NCBI GenBank assembly: GCA_020002185.1
Contig: CM034533.1
Location: 50,616,418 to 50,680,417 of the forward strand
DNA: 64,000 nt
Source of the DNA: Paraescarpia echinospica
Taxonomy: Eukaryota; Annelida; Polychaeta; Sabellida; Siboglinidae
Direction: 5' to 3'
This document shows, one piece after another, positions 1-12,054 of this stretch (positions are counted from its first letter, which is position 1; the number at the start of each line of letters is the position of its first letter). The notes below the pieces were generated by a model. It ran no database searches, was not told the DNA's origin, and saw nothing but the letters and a program-made list of their open reading frames with translations. A program made the position numbers and the translations under genes.

Positions 1-879
1 TTGCATGTTTATTGCTATCATGTTAGAGCAATGGCAACATTACGCCTTCTGTGGGATTTGTTGTAAAACGACCCTAATTTATGAACCGTTCATCCTACAG
101 CAACGTATGGTGTACCTAGAGATTCGAGATGAGGAGTAGCAACAACTAGATTATGTATTTCGAGCGTAACGACAATCATGTTGATATTATTTGCGACAAA
201 CCATAAAATCTTGTTAATCTAATGCTAATTTCCCTCACTGTTTCCACCAAAACCCGATCCATTTAGAACTAAACATCGCCTAACCTAGATTAAATTGCAG
301 AAGAAAGACCGAGCTCCTTCGACAAAATATTAATAATAACATTGATAGTATATCGGAGAAAGTGACTTATTTTCCAAGTTGATGTGTATTGTGAGGTACT
401 TTTAAGCGAACAACGTGAACCGGGCCTATTTTCAGAACCGTTGTTTATACATCAAAGTGTAATGTATCTGTGGATTCTAAATAAGGAGTAGCAACATTTA
501 TGTTGAGGTAGCTATATTGATGTTATTTACGAAAACCTGTAAAACCATGTCATTTTAGTTTTGTTTCTCCTTTAAAGAAACATACACATTATGGAGGCAG
601 TTAGCCTTGATTTTACCCGGCTTGTATAATTTATTCTTTCAAAACATGCTTTGCATCTTAAAGTAAATACACAATCCAAATAAAACAAAGTGGAGGGCCA
701 GAAACGGATACAGTTGCTCTGGTCATGTGGTATTCATACCTTGATTCTCGATTAGAAATTGTTGGGAGATCAGTAAAAAAACATTGAAGCCCACTCGCCT
801 ATTTTCCACATCAAAGCAGATGCTCTAGATATGATTCTAACAAGACAGTACCAAGCACCTCAACCCACACCAAGTCCCG

Positions 880-1140
880 CTGCCAAGGAAACTCAATTAA
901 TATTCCAAGAAACTCTCAGTGAAGGTAAGTTTGTCGTGTAGCTAGGAGGCATGCATATTGAATGGTTTTGTGGGCCACCATGATAGGTTTGCTCTAGATG
1001 GCTTGATATTCTGGCCGAAGCCAGAATCACTAAGACTGTGTCGGCAGCCACAGTACACCTTCCCAAAGTGATCGTTATTGTACTGAGTAATCTTACAACG
1101 CGGGTGCACACGGATAGAGGAACTGAGTTGTCTCTTGAAG
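880..1140 (+). pseudogene. Decayed unknown coding remnant between the inverted repeats
   Basis: Conceptual translation around 945-1,060 gives a GGMHIEW motif followed, after stops or frame changes, by WLDILAEARITKTVSAAT. From memory this resembles an uncharacterised invertebrate protein family, often found near transposons, that carries a GG-x-HIE motif followed by a GSGW-type segment. That memory was not checked against a database. No intact ORF remains and the function is unknown. Its position between inverted arms suggests cargo or transposase of an old element, which is inference only. Confidence 0.3.
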
Positions 1141-1142
1141 AT

Positions 1143-2260
1143 GGGATCGCCGTGGTTGCACGAGAGAGTTTATAGGTATACATTGCTAGCTACTGGTGCA
1201 CAAGTTTCAATGGATTATCTTCATGTTCGCCCGAGCACACCGAGAGAGGAAATTCTTGCTATGGTTGACACAGTGAAGCTTCTCGTACCACCTTTTCTCT
1301 CGATCACCCGTAATTATGTCTGGTGGATTCCCCTCCTCATTCGAGACCAGGATGTTTTTCTTCCGAACATGCGGAATGAGTGAGACGAGGGTCAGTAGAC
1401 AATAACGAGGAGCAGTCGACTGTTCTCGACCACACCGATCAACCAAGCCCATGAGCCAACACAAGGGCAAAGGGAGTTTGCGATGTGATCGGCCTTACTC
1501 AGTACCTGTTAGAATGCTGGACAGTGGCTGGCTCGGAGATCAGCAGAGTAGTTGGTGACTTTACCAGTGATAATGACGACGAGGATGAGAATGAAGTGAT
1601 ACGAAGACGGCTATGCATACCAGGAACGTTTTCAAAGCCACCTTAGGAATATGTTGGAAGCCTTGGTGAACAGAGAATGTAAATTTGAAAAAGAGCGCGA
1701 GAACTCAATTACGTTAAACAACAAGGTGTGCGTCACGTATGTTGGTGAGCTTGAATCGAAGAGTTAGGAGTTACAAGACAGCTTCATTAAAATGTGCTGC
1801 ATTCGAATGCCTTGTATCTGACCACACTGATCAAGCGAAACAACTTTTCCAATAACACAGCAGAAAGTTAGTGCGAACAAGAGGAGAATCCAGCACTTCA
1901 CAGATCACGGTAGCCAATACGGGCACGTTTTCATTGTGAACACGTGAAAGGAGGAGAAGGCCTGGAGGAGTTTGTTCTATTCTTGCATGAATCTTCCCCT
2001 ACCTCCTGCATTGTCCTGTCAATGGGACCTCAATTGATGCTCCAAGTCTGATTTTTGGCATGCATTATCAAAACCAGTAAACGTCTCGTGTGTGTAACCG
2101 GATTCTTACAGTGTTTTGTCATCGACGGTGGACCACTGTTCCACTCATTCGCCAAATAGATTAGTGGTTTTGTTTTTGAGGCAGGTTGTTTTAGCTTTTA
2201 TTTGGAAATATGGCTGCATGTACCCACAAAATGCATAACCTAATCGTTGCTACACTTTAT
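1143..2260. other. No gene recognised
   Basis: Short open frames on both strands here (for example 1,135-1,383 plus and 1,207-1,470 minus) overlap each other, show no domain or motif I recognise and have no convincing splice sites. The stretch is probably interior sequence of the inverted-repeat element. Confidence 0.4.
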
Positions 2261-2932
2261 TTGCATATCTAGATACACCATACGTTGATGTAGGATGAAT
2301 GGTTCATAAATTAGCGCCGTTTTACGAATGATCAGCCAGGTGGCATAATGTCGATATTACCCTGACATGATAGCAATAAGTATGCACAATTAGTACTTTT
2401 CCCAAATAGTATCATTTCGTTTTTGATTGGCAGGAGTTCGGGGTTTCTTTTGTAATGTTATCAGGGTTAGGCGATGTTTAGAGTTAAATTAATTGGGTAA
2501 GGGTGGAAATAGTTAGGAAAATTGTAGTGAAAAATCAAATGATTTTACGGTTTTTCTGAAAACACCATCAATATGTATGTCTCTACATTCAGCAAAAAAG
2601 TTGCTACTCCAAATTTCGAATCCATGGAGACGTAACATGTTGATGTTGGGTGAACGGTTAAGATGTTAGGGTCGTTTCAAGATTGTTGCTTAAAGGTGCC
2701 CCTAATCTTATGCCTCCAGAGGGGTGATCGTTGTACACTCGAACCAAAAATTTTACTTATGCTCCAACCAATCAGGCGGTACCGAAAAGTAAACTTTTAC
2801 AACAACTTGAAATGAAAATGAAATTTAACACAGGGCTGATTCTCCACTAATGTGCGTACAGTGAACTGCGTTAATAATAAGTACTGCATTAATAGGGTAA
2901 TCGCAAGAAGATAATATGTCATTGTGTTTTAG

Positions 2933-3043
2933 ATTTTGATCCCTGTAGAAAGAAACCATGTAAGAACAAAGGGATATGTCAGACACGGGGCGGTACAGTT
3001 GTGTGTAAATGTCAACAAAATTATTCCGGTCCTGCTTGTGAAG
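2933..3043 (+). CDS. EGF-like exon 1
   Basis: The exon follows a tttt-AG acceptor and ends before gtaaga. It encodes FDPCRKKPCKN... with six cysteines spaced x4, x5, x8, x1, x8 and a CEG end. The usual NGG before the third cysteine is NKG here. A possible N-glycosylation sequon (NYS) lies between the fifth and sixth cysteines. It is the first EGF exon I can find; whether others precede it lies outside the window. Confidence 0.9.
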
Positions 3044-3431
3044 GTAAGAAAGTGTTTCGTCAAACATAAAATGATGTTTGTTTCGCAAAACAAAACGTTT
3101 ATTTTCGCCAAAAATACGACAAATTGTGTATTATGGAGTAATATTATTACATTGGTAGATGTGTGAAACAATTGGCTAAAGTACAAAATAATCTTAATAC
3201 TGCAGCGAATGATTGCATTAGTACTGTACACGCTTTGTAATAGTGCCCTCTTTGTTCACCTACGGTTACGTCGTCTTTGTGATGTTCCAACCTTTTTGTG
3301 TTCACGTTTCCCGTGTGTGTGCTATTACAATGTCATTTGTGACTGTATTGAAGCGACACATAATTTGATAATGCGCACTATCAAGTATTACAAGGGTTGT
3401 TATATAGCAGCGTTGAAGATGTATTTTACAG

Positions 3432-3539
3432 TGCTCGATCCATGTAGAAGAAAGCCTTGTTATAAAGGCAAGTGCAGAAATGAAAGCAATACTTTCAGCT
3501 GCACGTGTAAGAAAGATTACTACGGCCGAAAGTGCAATG
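3432..3539 (+). CDS. EGF-like exon 2
   Basis: Acceptor ttttacAG, donor gtatgt. It reads LDPCRRKPCYKGKC... with spacing x4, x4, x8, x1, x8, so it is one codon shorter than its neighbours because one residue of the NGG turn is missing. NES is a possible glycosylation sequon. Longer open frames overlapping it in other readings are shadows. Confidence 0.9.
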
Positions 3540-3740
3540 GTATGTAAAGAATACCTATACATATAAATATAAATACCATTTGGGCATGTTGGTACATTTC
3601 AACCTGCGGTGGCAATGTTCCAAAAGCCCTCATTTAATTGTTAAATGTCTCTTATCTGATTTGGATGTGGCTGCCAGCAACTGCCTGGAAGCATGTCTGG
3701 AAGATAATGGCAGACATGTCAGAAATAAAGCTTAGCTGCA

Positions 3741-3915
3741 GACGCGCACGACGCACACGACACACACGACGCACACGACGCACACGACGCACATGCACAT
3801 AAGCTCATGGGCTCACGGGCGCGCGCGCGCACGCACGCGCACACACACGCACATACACGCACACACACACACGCACACACACGCACACACACGCACACAC
3901 ACGCACACACACGCA
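3741..3915. repeat. CACGACGCA/CACACG simple repeat
   Basis: An 11-bp-like cacgacgcaca repeat passes through a gcgcgcgc run into (CA)n with interspersed CACG. It lies in the intron between EGF exons 2 and 3. Arg/His/Thr-rich or Val/Cys-rich open frames over it are artefacts of the repeat. Confidence 0.95.
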
Positions 3916-4171
3916 ACGAACAATACTCTGCAGTGGGCTGCTATGATAACAAATTAAAAATAATAAGGAACAGAAGTGGTTTGTGTAATGGCAGAACATG
4001 TTGGTTGATGCACCTTCCAAACAATGTAGTGAATGCACGAGTATTCAGTAGCTATGCTAAATTTATGTCAAATGTATAGTTTCGTGACAACCCAAATGTG
4101 ATAACACGGAAATTGTTTGACATGTAACTTGAATAACGTTTAACAGTTCAACCGTCGGTCGTTTTCCACAG

Positions 4172-4288
4172 AATTTGAACCATGCAGGAGGAATCCGTGC
4201 AAGAATGGAGCAGCGTGCAGCATTTCGAATTCGAAGAAGACATTCAAATGCTCGTGTACAAAATTCCATTACGGTCGACATTGCAAAG
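4172..4288 (+). CDS. EGF-like exon 3
   Basis: Acceptor ttccacAG, donor gtagct. It reads FEPCRRNPCKNGAAC... with spacing x4, x5, x10, x1, x8; the loop between cysteines 3 and 4 is two residues longer than usual and is Ser/Lys-rich. It ends HCKG. Confidence 0.9.
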
Positions 4289-4837
4289 GTAGCTTTGTTA
4301 AATAAAGAATACGTATATATGCAACTGCCAAATAACACGTTCGGTTTATATCAATTACATCGTTTTATATAAAATGTTAATATGATTGTGTGTATGAAGA
4401 AGGATATGATATAAAATCACAGATGTTGACATATCGTTTGCACACATGTGTAACTTGCATTTGGAACAACACTGCACGCTAATAAATAAAATACAATATT
4501 AAAGATTTTATGCCAACATTATAGTTAGAAGTAGACATTCAGTCGATAAGGATGTCCACACATGATAAATACTAGACGTATTCTAATTGGGCATCTAAAA
4601 CTTAATAAATAAAAAAACAATGTATATAATAAACCCCGGGAAGTATTTACAACGTTCCAGTTTCATGATACCTACCGTGGCTTAACCGTGCAAAGAAATA
4701 CTACACGGTGCCCGTGCTGTCCGTCTAGCTTTAAATGGTGTTCTCCAAATGCATGCTTATGACATCTGTGTCGTCTCTAATGTTTATCAAAATAAAACAT
4801 ATTAATATAATATTACCTCCAACTGTTGCGTCTACAG

Positions 4838-4948
4838 TGTTCGACCCATGTAGAAAACCTCGGTGCAAAAACGGTGGTACTTGCCAAAAGACAGGAAACT
4901 CGTACAAGTGTTTATGCAAGACTGATTACTACAGCCACAACTGCCAGA
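4838..4948 (+). CDS. EGF-like exon 4
   Basis: Acceptor tctacAG, donor gtaagt. It reads FDPCRKPRCKNGGTC... with canonical spacing x4, x5, x8, x1, x8. The near-invariant glycine after the aromatic pair before cysteine 6 is serine (YYSHNC), and the final split codon starts with a rather than g. Confidence 0.9.
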
Positions 4949-5598
4949 GTAAGTGGCAATAGTGAGGTGGGGTAGTATCCTAGTGTACACTGCATTCGTT
5001 ACTGCACTCCAAAAAGACCATCCTATATATGAGACCAGAGTTCCTTTAGATGTTTGATCACCCTGACGATATTCAACAATGTATGTTCCGTCTGCCGTTG
5101 ACGCTTCACAGTTAAGAATCATCGCTTGCTACGCCATCCTCTCTCTACCTTACCAAGTAGCATGTACTACGTCTAACGAATCCCTCGTATTGTTAGCTTG
5201 GTGTCAATCCTGGTCTACATAAATCACTATATCTTGTCAACCAGCGTCCAACACGTCTACCTACTCTATTATTCAGCTACATGAAGATTTATAACGCGTA
5301 TATTATCCGTTGTCATGTGAAAACATAGTCACCCGCTTCCGTGTGTTAGAAGACGTTTGCTTGTGAAAACGCATGTATGTATGTTATACTTTCTTTGCTT
5401 ATTGCTAAATGTCTACACACATAAGCGAATATATATACCGATCAAGTATACATAAAACCTTGTTGCGGTTCCTCTGCGCGCTTGTAAAGCTTCGTTCCAT
5501 TTAGCTGAACATATTTTATAAATGTACTACGACGGCACAGAAATGACAATGCAGCATACATTAATGTACATTAAGTTGATAATGTCTTAACGTTACAG

Positions 5599-5709
5599 CC
5601 CATGACCCGTGTAGACGTAAACTTTGCCAAAACGGCGGCACTTGCGACTTTATTAATGAGAAGGTCGAATGCACTTGCGGCAAAGACTTCTATGGCTCGA
5701 TATGTCAAG
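5599..5709 (+). CDS. EGF-like exon 5
   Basis: Acceptor gttacAG, donor gtactg. It reads HDPCRRKLCQNGGTC... with canonical spacing and a FYGSICQG end. It is the last EGF exon before a 4.9-kb intron filled mainly by a CR1-like retroelement. Confidence 0.9.
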
Positions 5710-5949
5710 GTACTGGTGCACACTTGAGGTATTGAAAAGCCTTTTAGCAAACATTAATATATTGAACAAATGATACACAAAATACGGTCCACCACAAACT
5801 GCTTGTTCGTGTGCTTGTAAATGTTCAAATTAAATCAGATAAACATGTACATTTAACAAGATTTCACAAGATTGCCACCCAGAGAATTAACTCTACGTAG
5901 CAGGTGGACAAGGAAGCCCTTTGGCTTATCGAGGGTCCAACCATTTTAT

Positions 5950-8500
5950 CTATATGTATCCCGCCCTTCTGAGGTAGGTGTCGATTTTATTTTTAAACAT
6001 ATTCATGCTACTAGCACCTACACAATCAGCAGATAATCTGTTCCATTCATTTATAGTCCTTTGTGAAAATGAGAACTTTCTTATATATAATCTACACTGC
6101 TCCTTTGCTAATGTACCTTCATGTACCTTCATGTCCCGCAATCCTTCTATTTTTCATAACTGAAAAAAAAAATTCTATCAACATTTTCAGAAACCATTTG
6201 TTATTTTAAACACTTCTATCTGATCTCCTCTCAATCTCATGGTCTCTAGTGTTGTTAAACCGCACTCGTTTAGGCGAATTTCATGACTAAGATCCCTCAG
6301 TTTTGGTATCATTTTAGTCGCTCTCTTCTGTACTCATTCTAGCATATATATGTCTTTCTTGCGATATGGCCTCCACGCTTGTATACAGTATTCTAAAAGA
6401 GGCCTAACTATTGTTTTGTACAGCGGTATTATTAGTTCTGTTTCCTTATACGATATATTTCGCCTAATTAATCCAAGGATTTGAATTCCCTTTGAAACTG
6501 CAATTCCGCACTCCTCTGAAACCTTCATATCAGCACTAATGGTTAACCCTAAGTCCTTTTCTTTTACAGTAGTACTTAGTACAGTACCCCCCCCATTGTA
6601 TATTCTACCTCTTCGTTTGCATGTCCTGTGTAGAGGCATTTACATTTCCCAAAATTGAACAGCATTTGCCACTTTTCAGACCATTTGATCAACCTGTCAA
6701 GATCATCTTGTAAATGCTGTCTATCTCCATCACTTTTAATCCTTTTGTATCATCCGCCTTCAACACCTTGCTTGTTATTTCATCGTCCAAATCGTTGATA
6801 TATATTAAGAATAATATAGGTCTTAGTACTGATCCCTGTGGTACCCCACTCAAGTTTGAAGCTTCCCCATCAACTACTTCACGCTGTCTTCTGTCAATCA
6901 GCCATTTTTCTACCCAGTTTACTATACCATTTCCTATGCCATGGGCCTTTAGTTTAAGCAGTAATCTTTGATGTGGTACTTTGTCGAAAGTTTAAAAAAA
7001 ATCTAAGTAGACAATATCTACTGGTGATCCCTCATCTACCCACTTAGTGATATCTTCCAAAAAACATAGCATATTTGTTAAGCATGACCTCGCTTTTAAA
7101 AACCCATGTTGATATGGGTTTATTAAGTTATGTTTATCAAGTTATGTTTAACAATAAAATCCACCATGTGATATTTAATTAGTGTTTCTAATAATTAGCA
7201 AATCACTGATGTTAAACTCACTGGTCTATAGTTCTCTGACTTGTTTCTCGAACCTTTTTTAAATAACGATATAATGTTTGCCTCTTTCCATTCTAAAGGA
7301 ACCACTCCCTCTTCTAATGACAAATTGAAAACTGTTGCAAGCGGTATGCTAATTTGTTCTACAATTTCCAATAGTAGTTTTGGCGGAATCCCATCCACTC
7401 CAGGTGATTTAATATCATTCATAGCCCTTATTTTCTTAGCTACCATTTCCGGGGTTACAATTAACTGTCCTAAATAGTCTGAATCTGTCCCCTTGAACTT
7501 AGCCTCTGATACTGGCAGTGAACTAATATCTTCCCTGGTAAACACTGAATTAAAATACTCATCCAGGTCTTCTGCCATTAAAAATCCCTCTGATATTATA
7601 TTTCCAGCACTATCTTCTAAAGGACCGACCTTATCCTGAACTTTCTATTTGCTTCGAACATACGCATAAAAACTATTGCTGTCATGTTTTATATTACTAG
7701 CTAATTGTTATTCATAGCTTCTCATTGAATTTCTAATTTCAGCTGTAGGTTGGTTAAGTGCTTCTTTATAAATGTTGTAGTCTTCATCATTTCTAGTACA
7801 TCTATATGACTTCCACATCATTTGTTTATACTTGATTTTTCTAATGACTTCTTTCAAGAAGTGTTTCTTTTTGGACCGTTTCCCTTGTTTTTTGAAGGGT
7901 ACAAATTTATCGAGTTTGCACATAATTTCACTCTTTAATATATTCCAGCATTCTATTGTTATCTTATTTTTTAGTGTGCTATTCCATTCTATCTTTGCTA
8001 AATATTTCCTCATGTCCGTATACCTTCCTTTGTATAAATTTCTCCTATACTGCTTTTTAGTATTCCTTTCTGATTTTACTTTGATGGTAAAATGTATCTG
8101 GTTGTGATCACTATTCCCCAGTGGCTCACATAACTTGAGCTGTCAACTAATTCATTCTGTGAGGACAAAACTATGTCTAACACATTCTCACCCCTGGTTG
8201 GTTCTAGCACATGTTGAGAAAGGAAAGTATCTTGAACTAAAACTAAAAACATCATTCTCTTCTATGCTTATGTTTGGACTTCGATAAACTAACCCAACTG
8301 TTAACGTTGAGTTTCCTGTAACTATGTTACACCAAACAGCTTCTTCGCAATCTGCTTCTCTTTCTAATTTTATTTCATAAGCCTAGATAGATTCTTTACT
8401 ATATAAAATAACTCCACCTCCCTTTCTTCCTATTCTATCTTTTCTAAACATTACTGTCTTTGTGTATGCCTCCAGTTTCAGGCTTCTATGTGAGTCCCCC
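5950..8500 (-). pseudogene. CR1-like ORF2: endonuclease remnants + reverse transcriptase
   Basis: The minus strand encodes an RT entry segment with SPGVDGIPPKLL and ENYRPVSLTS at about 7,580-7,200, then palm and thumb fragments, and VRPLLEYCIQAWRPYRKKDI near 6,380. The last segment (about 6,140-5,950) has FSFSQRTINEWNRL and a C-terminal AGYI. The endonuclease is badly damaged: near 8,430 FRKDRIGRKGGGVILY follows ORF1-like sequence almost directly, so its N-terminal part is missing, and only a C-terminal piece (LDIVLSSQNELVDSS) remains near 8,170. The product cannot be active. The plus copy at about 12,200-14,290 is closely similar and shows the fuller RT. Confidence 0.85.
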
Positions 8501-8512
8501 TGCGAATTTATT

Positions 8513-9717
8513 TTAATAGATGCAACCTGTCCCACTATCAACAGATCGCAACAGGTTCTCTGAGAAAACTGCTGCCCCCTTTCCACTAAGATGGAGGCCA
8601 TCTCTCATGTACATATCTTCCCTCCCAACAAAGTATCCCCGTAAATATGTGAATCCCACCCCCTCTTCTTCACACATCTGCTCAACTAGTGCGTTGATCG
8701 CCATCCTCTTGCAGTTTCTATACGTTGCCCCCCTCCCATTACTGGCAAAATTCTTGAGAGAATAATATGTTCAACTATTGTCTTCTTTAGCTTCCTCACT
8801 AACTGTCTATACTTCTGTACTATCCCAGTTGTTCCCTCCCTGTCTGCATTATTTGTTCCTACGTATATTAGTTTAGACCCTCCCTTGCCATGGACCAATA
8901 CCTTCTCTACCCTTTCAGTCACATGTTCTATCCTAGCCCCCAGTAGACAAACAACGACGTCCTTCCCCTCGCTTAGTGTCTTGTCCGTCTTTCTCATAAT
9001 GGAGTCACCCATAAACACCCTCTCTTTCTTCATTGCCCCCCAATCACTGCCTCAGAGAAGCTCCTTCTCCGGTTTGCATATGTCTGGTTGTTGTCTTTTC
9101 CCCCTGCCCTCTTCTCTCCTGTCACATTCTCTTCCGATCCATTCTTTCCTGTCGCTTTTTCTCTTGTCACCTTTCCTCCTGTCATCGTCCCTTTTATCGA
9201 CTTATCTTCTATCACATTTGCTCTCACTTCCTTTCGTCCCTACATCTTTCCTCCCATCTCATTTTCTTCTCTCCCGTCCCATCTTCCCTCCCTCCATCTC
9301 TACGGTCACTTTCTCCCCTGTCACATTCACGCTTGTCACGTTTTCTGTCGTCGATTTTCCAATTTCTTCCCCTCCAATCACATTCCCTCCTCTCAATCTC
9401 CTTTCCTCAGTCTTCTTGCCACTGCTATTTTCATTCAGTCTTGCAGTATTCCCACCTCTCTCCCTGTGGTCTCTCTCCATTCCACCTGTCTCCTTGCTAA
9501 TTCCCATCTCCATCCCCTTCACAATATCTGTCAACCTAACTATCTCCTTCTGCAGACACTCCACCTTCCAATACTCCATGCACTGACAGGTGAATCCCTC
9601 CCCCGTGGTTTCTGCCCATGACTTCCCACAGCCGGACAATGCAAAATCTACCCAGCTGTGGCAGTGATCGCACACCAAATGTCGCTTTGTCTTGATTTGC
9701 CGGCTGCAAGGCGCCAT
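8513..9717 (-). pseudogene. CR1-like ORF1: PHD-like zinc finger, repeat linker, SGNH esterase-like domain
   Basis: From the ATG at 9,717 the product starts MAPCSRQIKTKRHLVC, with a CDHC...C...CQC...C pattern like a PHD-type finger. A charged linker follows with many VTGEK/VTREK-like words, spread over frames. About 9,033-8,515 encodes an esterase-like domain: VFMGDSIM (GDS nucleophile block), YVGTNNAD (GTN block) and DGLHLSGKGAAVF (Asp/His block). PHD and esterase domains are known parts of CR1-clade ORF1 proteins. Frame changes and stops between the three parts mark it as broken. Confidence 0.75.
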
Positions 9718-10060
9718 ATCACTATCAGAATTTATTTAATAACTTAATTAACTTAGTCTTTATAAAGACTGTTTCCTGTGTACTACAGCACACTTTATGT
9801 TACAGATTTTAATTACACAGCTGACTATCTATCCTATCACGAACACTACCATTACTGGTAGTGACCTAATTTAAATACAATCAATTACGTTATGTTAGGC
9901 TGCTTTATTTATTTAGGTTACGCCGCGCCCTAGCGAATACGTAGGACACCATCTACATAAACAATCTAGAGTTCGCCCGACTATCGCACGTGCTTAATTT
10001 TAACAACAATGCTACCTAATCAAAATATCTAGCAAGTACTGGCTTGCACAGATATTATCT

Positions 10061-10610
10061 TATGTAAGTAGTTTTATAGTTGTTACTTTATCTCCTATAT
10101 ATTCTACCACATAATCAGGTTTGTTAAATCTTGTTTACAACTTATCGAAGGCTAAGTTGCCCTATTATTACTCACTGCTACTCAATATATGTTTACTGCA
10201 ACTATATGAATTATATTAAGCCACGAATAAACTTATCAATCAGTAATTCCACTTGTTTATCAACTTTTCTGCACCACCAATTTTTACGATCTATCTCCGC
10301 CAAATATAGCCTCGAAGATGTATGTATGTATAATTTCGTACATGCGTGCGTATATGTGTGAATATTGCAAATTGTATAATACAATAAAACAAATAAGTGT
10401 TCATAATGTTATGAAGACTTGTATGAAAGTAAATGCGTCTCCGACTGAAATAAAATAACTATCAAAGATATACATGTTTTACTAGCAACTCAGTCGAGTT
10501 GGATGCACAACTAAACACAGGATTCCAGTACTTTTGGGATACGATGGGCCGCCTTAGTGTGTTACATATTGTTATTTATTTTAAGACTAAACTGTATTTC
10601 GTTATTGTAG
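10061..10610. other. Intron sequence, no gene seen
   Basis: AT-rich intron between the 5' end of the CR1 copy and EGF exon 6. No repeat, domain or RNA gene is recognised. Confidence 0.5.
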
Positions 10611-10724
10611 ATAACATGCCTTGTCGTCACAATCGGTGCAAGAATGGTGGAACCTGCAAAGCAACTGGCGTTCATTCTTATAATTGTACCTGCAAAATTT
10701 TTTACTATGGCGTCCACTGCCAAG
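10611..10724 (+). CDS. EGF-like exon 6
   Basis: Acceptor gttattgtAG, donor gtaatt. It reads NMPCRHNRCKNGGTC... with spacing x4, x5, x9, x1, x8. It lacks the FD before the first cysteine. It sits with exon 7 between two oppositely oriented CR1 copies. Confidence 0.9.
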
Positions 10725-11676
10725 GTAATTTAACTGTTTGATATATGTTCGTGCACACAGGTGAGTGTAGGCTACATTGTGGTTTTGGTTACCGTTACCT
10801 GGACGTTCTTGTCCAAATGGCTGTGTACTCGTCGAAACTGCAATAATTATGCTAGCGATTTGAAACTAGTTCTGGCGCGGTGACACGCTAGTCGTTTGAT
10901 GTCAGCTATGTGACCATGGCTTCGGGATCTACCACTTCGTACTTGGGAGGATGTTGGAAATGTTTTCTTTCTGTCTAGCGTCTATCGTAGGTGAGCTAAC
11001 TGATAACGTACATTGGTAAATGTGTAAGCCCATCCTCGACTCACATGGTGGACATATCGGTCTTTAACCCGCCAATGGTACGAATACATTTAGTTCGACA
11101 ATATCATCACATTACACAAATGACTAATACACACACGAGCAATAATGGGAAAAATGATGATAATGTATTGTTTAAGTAACGGTTACGTAAATTCCATACA
11201 TTACCTCCCCCCATACTGACACGTTTAATAGACTTAACGCCCAACGTTTCAACTTCCCCAAACGGATATAATTGTTACGTAATGTTCATTTCCATTGACA
11301 TTCACTGTTTCATTTGCCATGGAAGACGTGACACCTTTTTTACAATATGGCATCATCGCGGTGGTAATGTTTTCCTTATTATATTAAATATTTGCTGGTA
11401 CAGTTTGAACCCATAATTACCCGTCTCACCTGGACGTATTTCATGTGAGACTAGCAAAATAATACCCCTTTATAACACTGTACGTATAGAGACGCTGAGT
11501 GGATACGCTACGTGCAGAGTGCTGTCACATAGCGGCCAGCCCGCGATGCCAGTTAAGAGACTGAGCTTGGGCGAGGTAGAGGAAGACGTGGTCAAACTTG
11601 ACTACACGCTGGAGAGATGATTGTAGTTGTTTGTATTGTAAGAATGATGTCATTAGGCGCCAAAGCAGGCTGTTAA

Positions 11677-11680
<4 letters not shown>
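10725..11680. other. Intron sequence, no gene seen
   Basis: Intron between EGF exons 6 and 7 with no recognisable exon or element before the (GT)n tract. Confidence 0.5.
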
Positions 11681-11765
<85 letters not shown>

Positions 11766-11815
11766 CGTGCGTGTGTGTGTGCATGCGTTCGTGCGTGCGT
11801 GCGTGCGTGCGTGCA
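11680..11815. repeat. (GT)n microsatellite with GCGT interruptions
   Basis: About 80 bases of pure gt dinucleotide are followed by gcgtgcgt runs. It lies in the intron 120 bp upstream of EGF exon 7. The Cys/Val and His/Thr open frames on it are artefacts. Confidence 0.98.
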
Positions 11816-11937
11816 GTTACCCCGCCTGATGTCTCGCTGATACAGAATAGAGATTCTGAATCAGTCGACACAGTGAAGCAACATTTAAAGATAATGTCTG
11901 ATTATGTAACATCAACTGTGTGATGTAATTGTTTTAG

Positions 11938-12054
11938 ACTTCCGCCCTTGTGATCATAATCCCTGTTCAAACAACGGGACATGCGTGGTGGATGTTTTGT
12001 CACATGGTTACGTGTGCCGCTGCCAAGACGATTTTTTTGGGCCGGAATGCAAAG
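11938..12054 (+). CDS. EGF-like exon 7
   Basis: Acceptor gttttAG, donor gtacgt. It reads FRPCDHNPCSNNGTC... with spacing x4, x5, x10, x1, x8. NGT is a possible glycosylation sequon. The first loop is acidic rather than Arg/Lys-rich as in most neighbours. Confidence 0.9.

Larger units (their letters stand above)
1..2700. repeat. Diverged long inverted-repeat structure
   Basis: Bases 1-330 read again in reverse complement at about 2,270-2,390 and 2,455-2,700, with recognisable blocks such as a gtaaaacg-ccctaa core, an aaccgttcatcc block and a ggagtagcaac block. A further diverged copy of the same blocks in direct orientation lies at about 430-560. The arms are imperfect and carry indels. This fits either an old DNA transposon with long subterminal inverted repeats or two inverted copies of a dispersed repeat. 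The left edge is cut by the window, so ends and target-site duplication cannot be judged. Confidence 0.55.
5852..10060 (-). mobile_element. CR1-like LINE, near full length, degraded
   Basis: Read on the minus strand the element runs 5' UTR (about 10,060-9,720), ORF1 (9,717 to about 8,515), endonuclease remnants (about 8,500-8,110), reverse transcriptase and C-terminal domain (about 8,070-5,950), then a 3' end with two tcttgt-aaa-type repeats at 5,852-5,873. The 5' edge is approximate, inferred from similarity to the fragment at 34,191-34,855. Frameshifts, stops and deletions in the endonuclease make it non-functional. It lies antisense in the intron between EGF exons 5 and 6, and a second copy of the family lies in the opposite orientation at about 12,200-14,388. 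Confidence 0.85.

Noticed and set aside
2936..3166. 76-codon plus-strand ORF over EGF exon 1
   Set aside because: It reads the exon in the wrong frame and runs into the intron; the splice-bounded frame gives a perfect EGF pattern.
3719..4079. Cys/Val- and His/Thr-rich ORFs on both strands
   Set aside because: Translation of CA/CG simple repeats.
8885..9621. Long plus-strand Ser/Leu/Pro-rich ORFs (up to 233 codons)
   Set aside because: They are antisense to CR1 ORF1 and mirror its VTGEK repeat linker; no independent evidence of coding.
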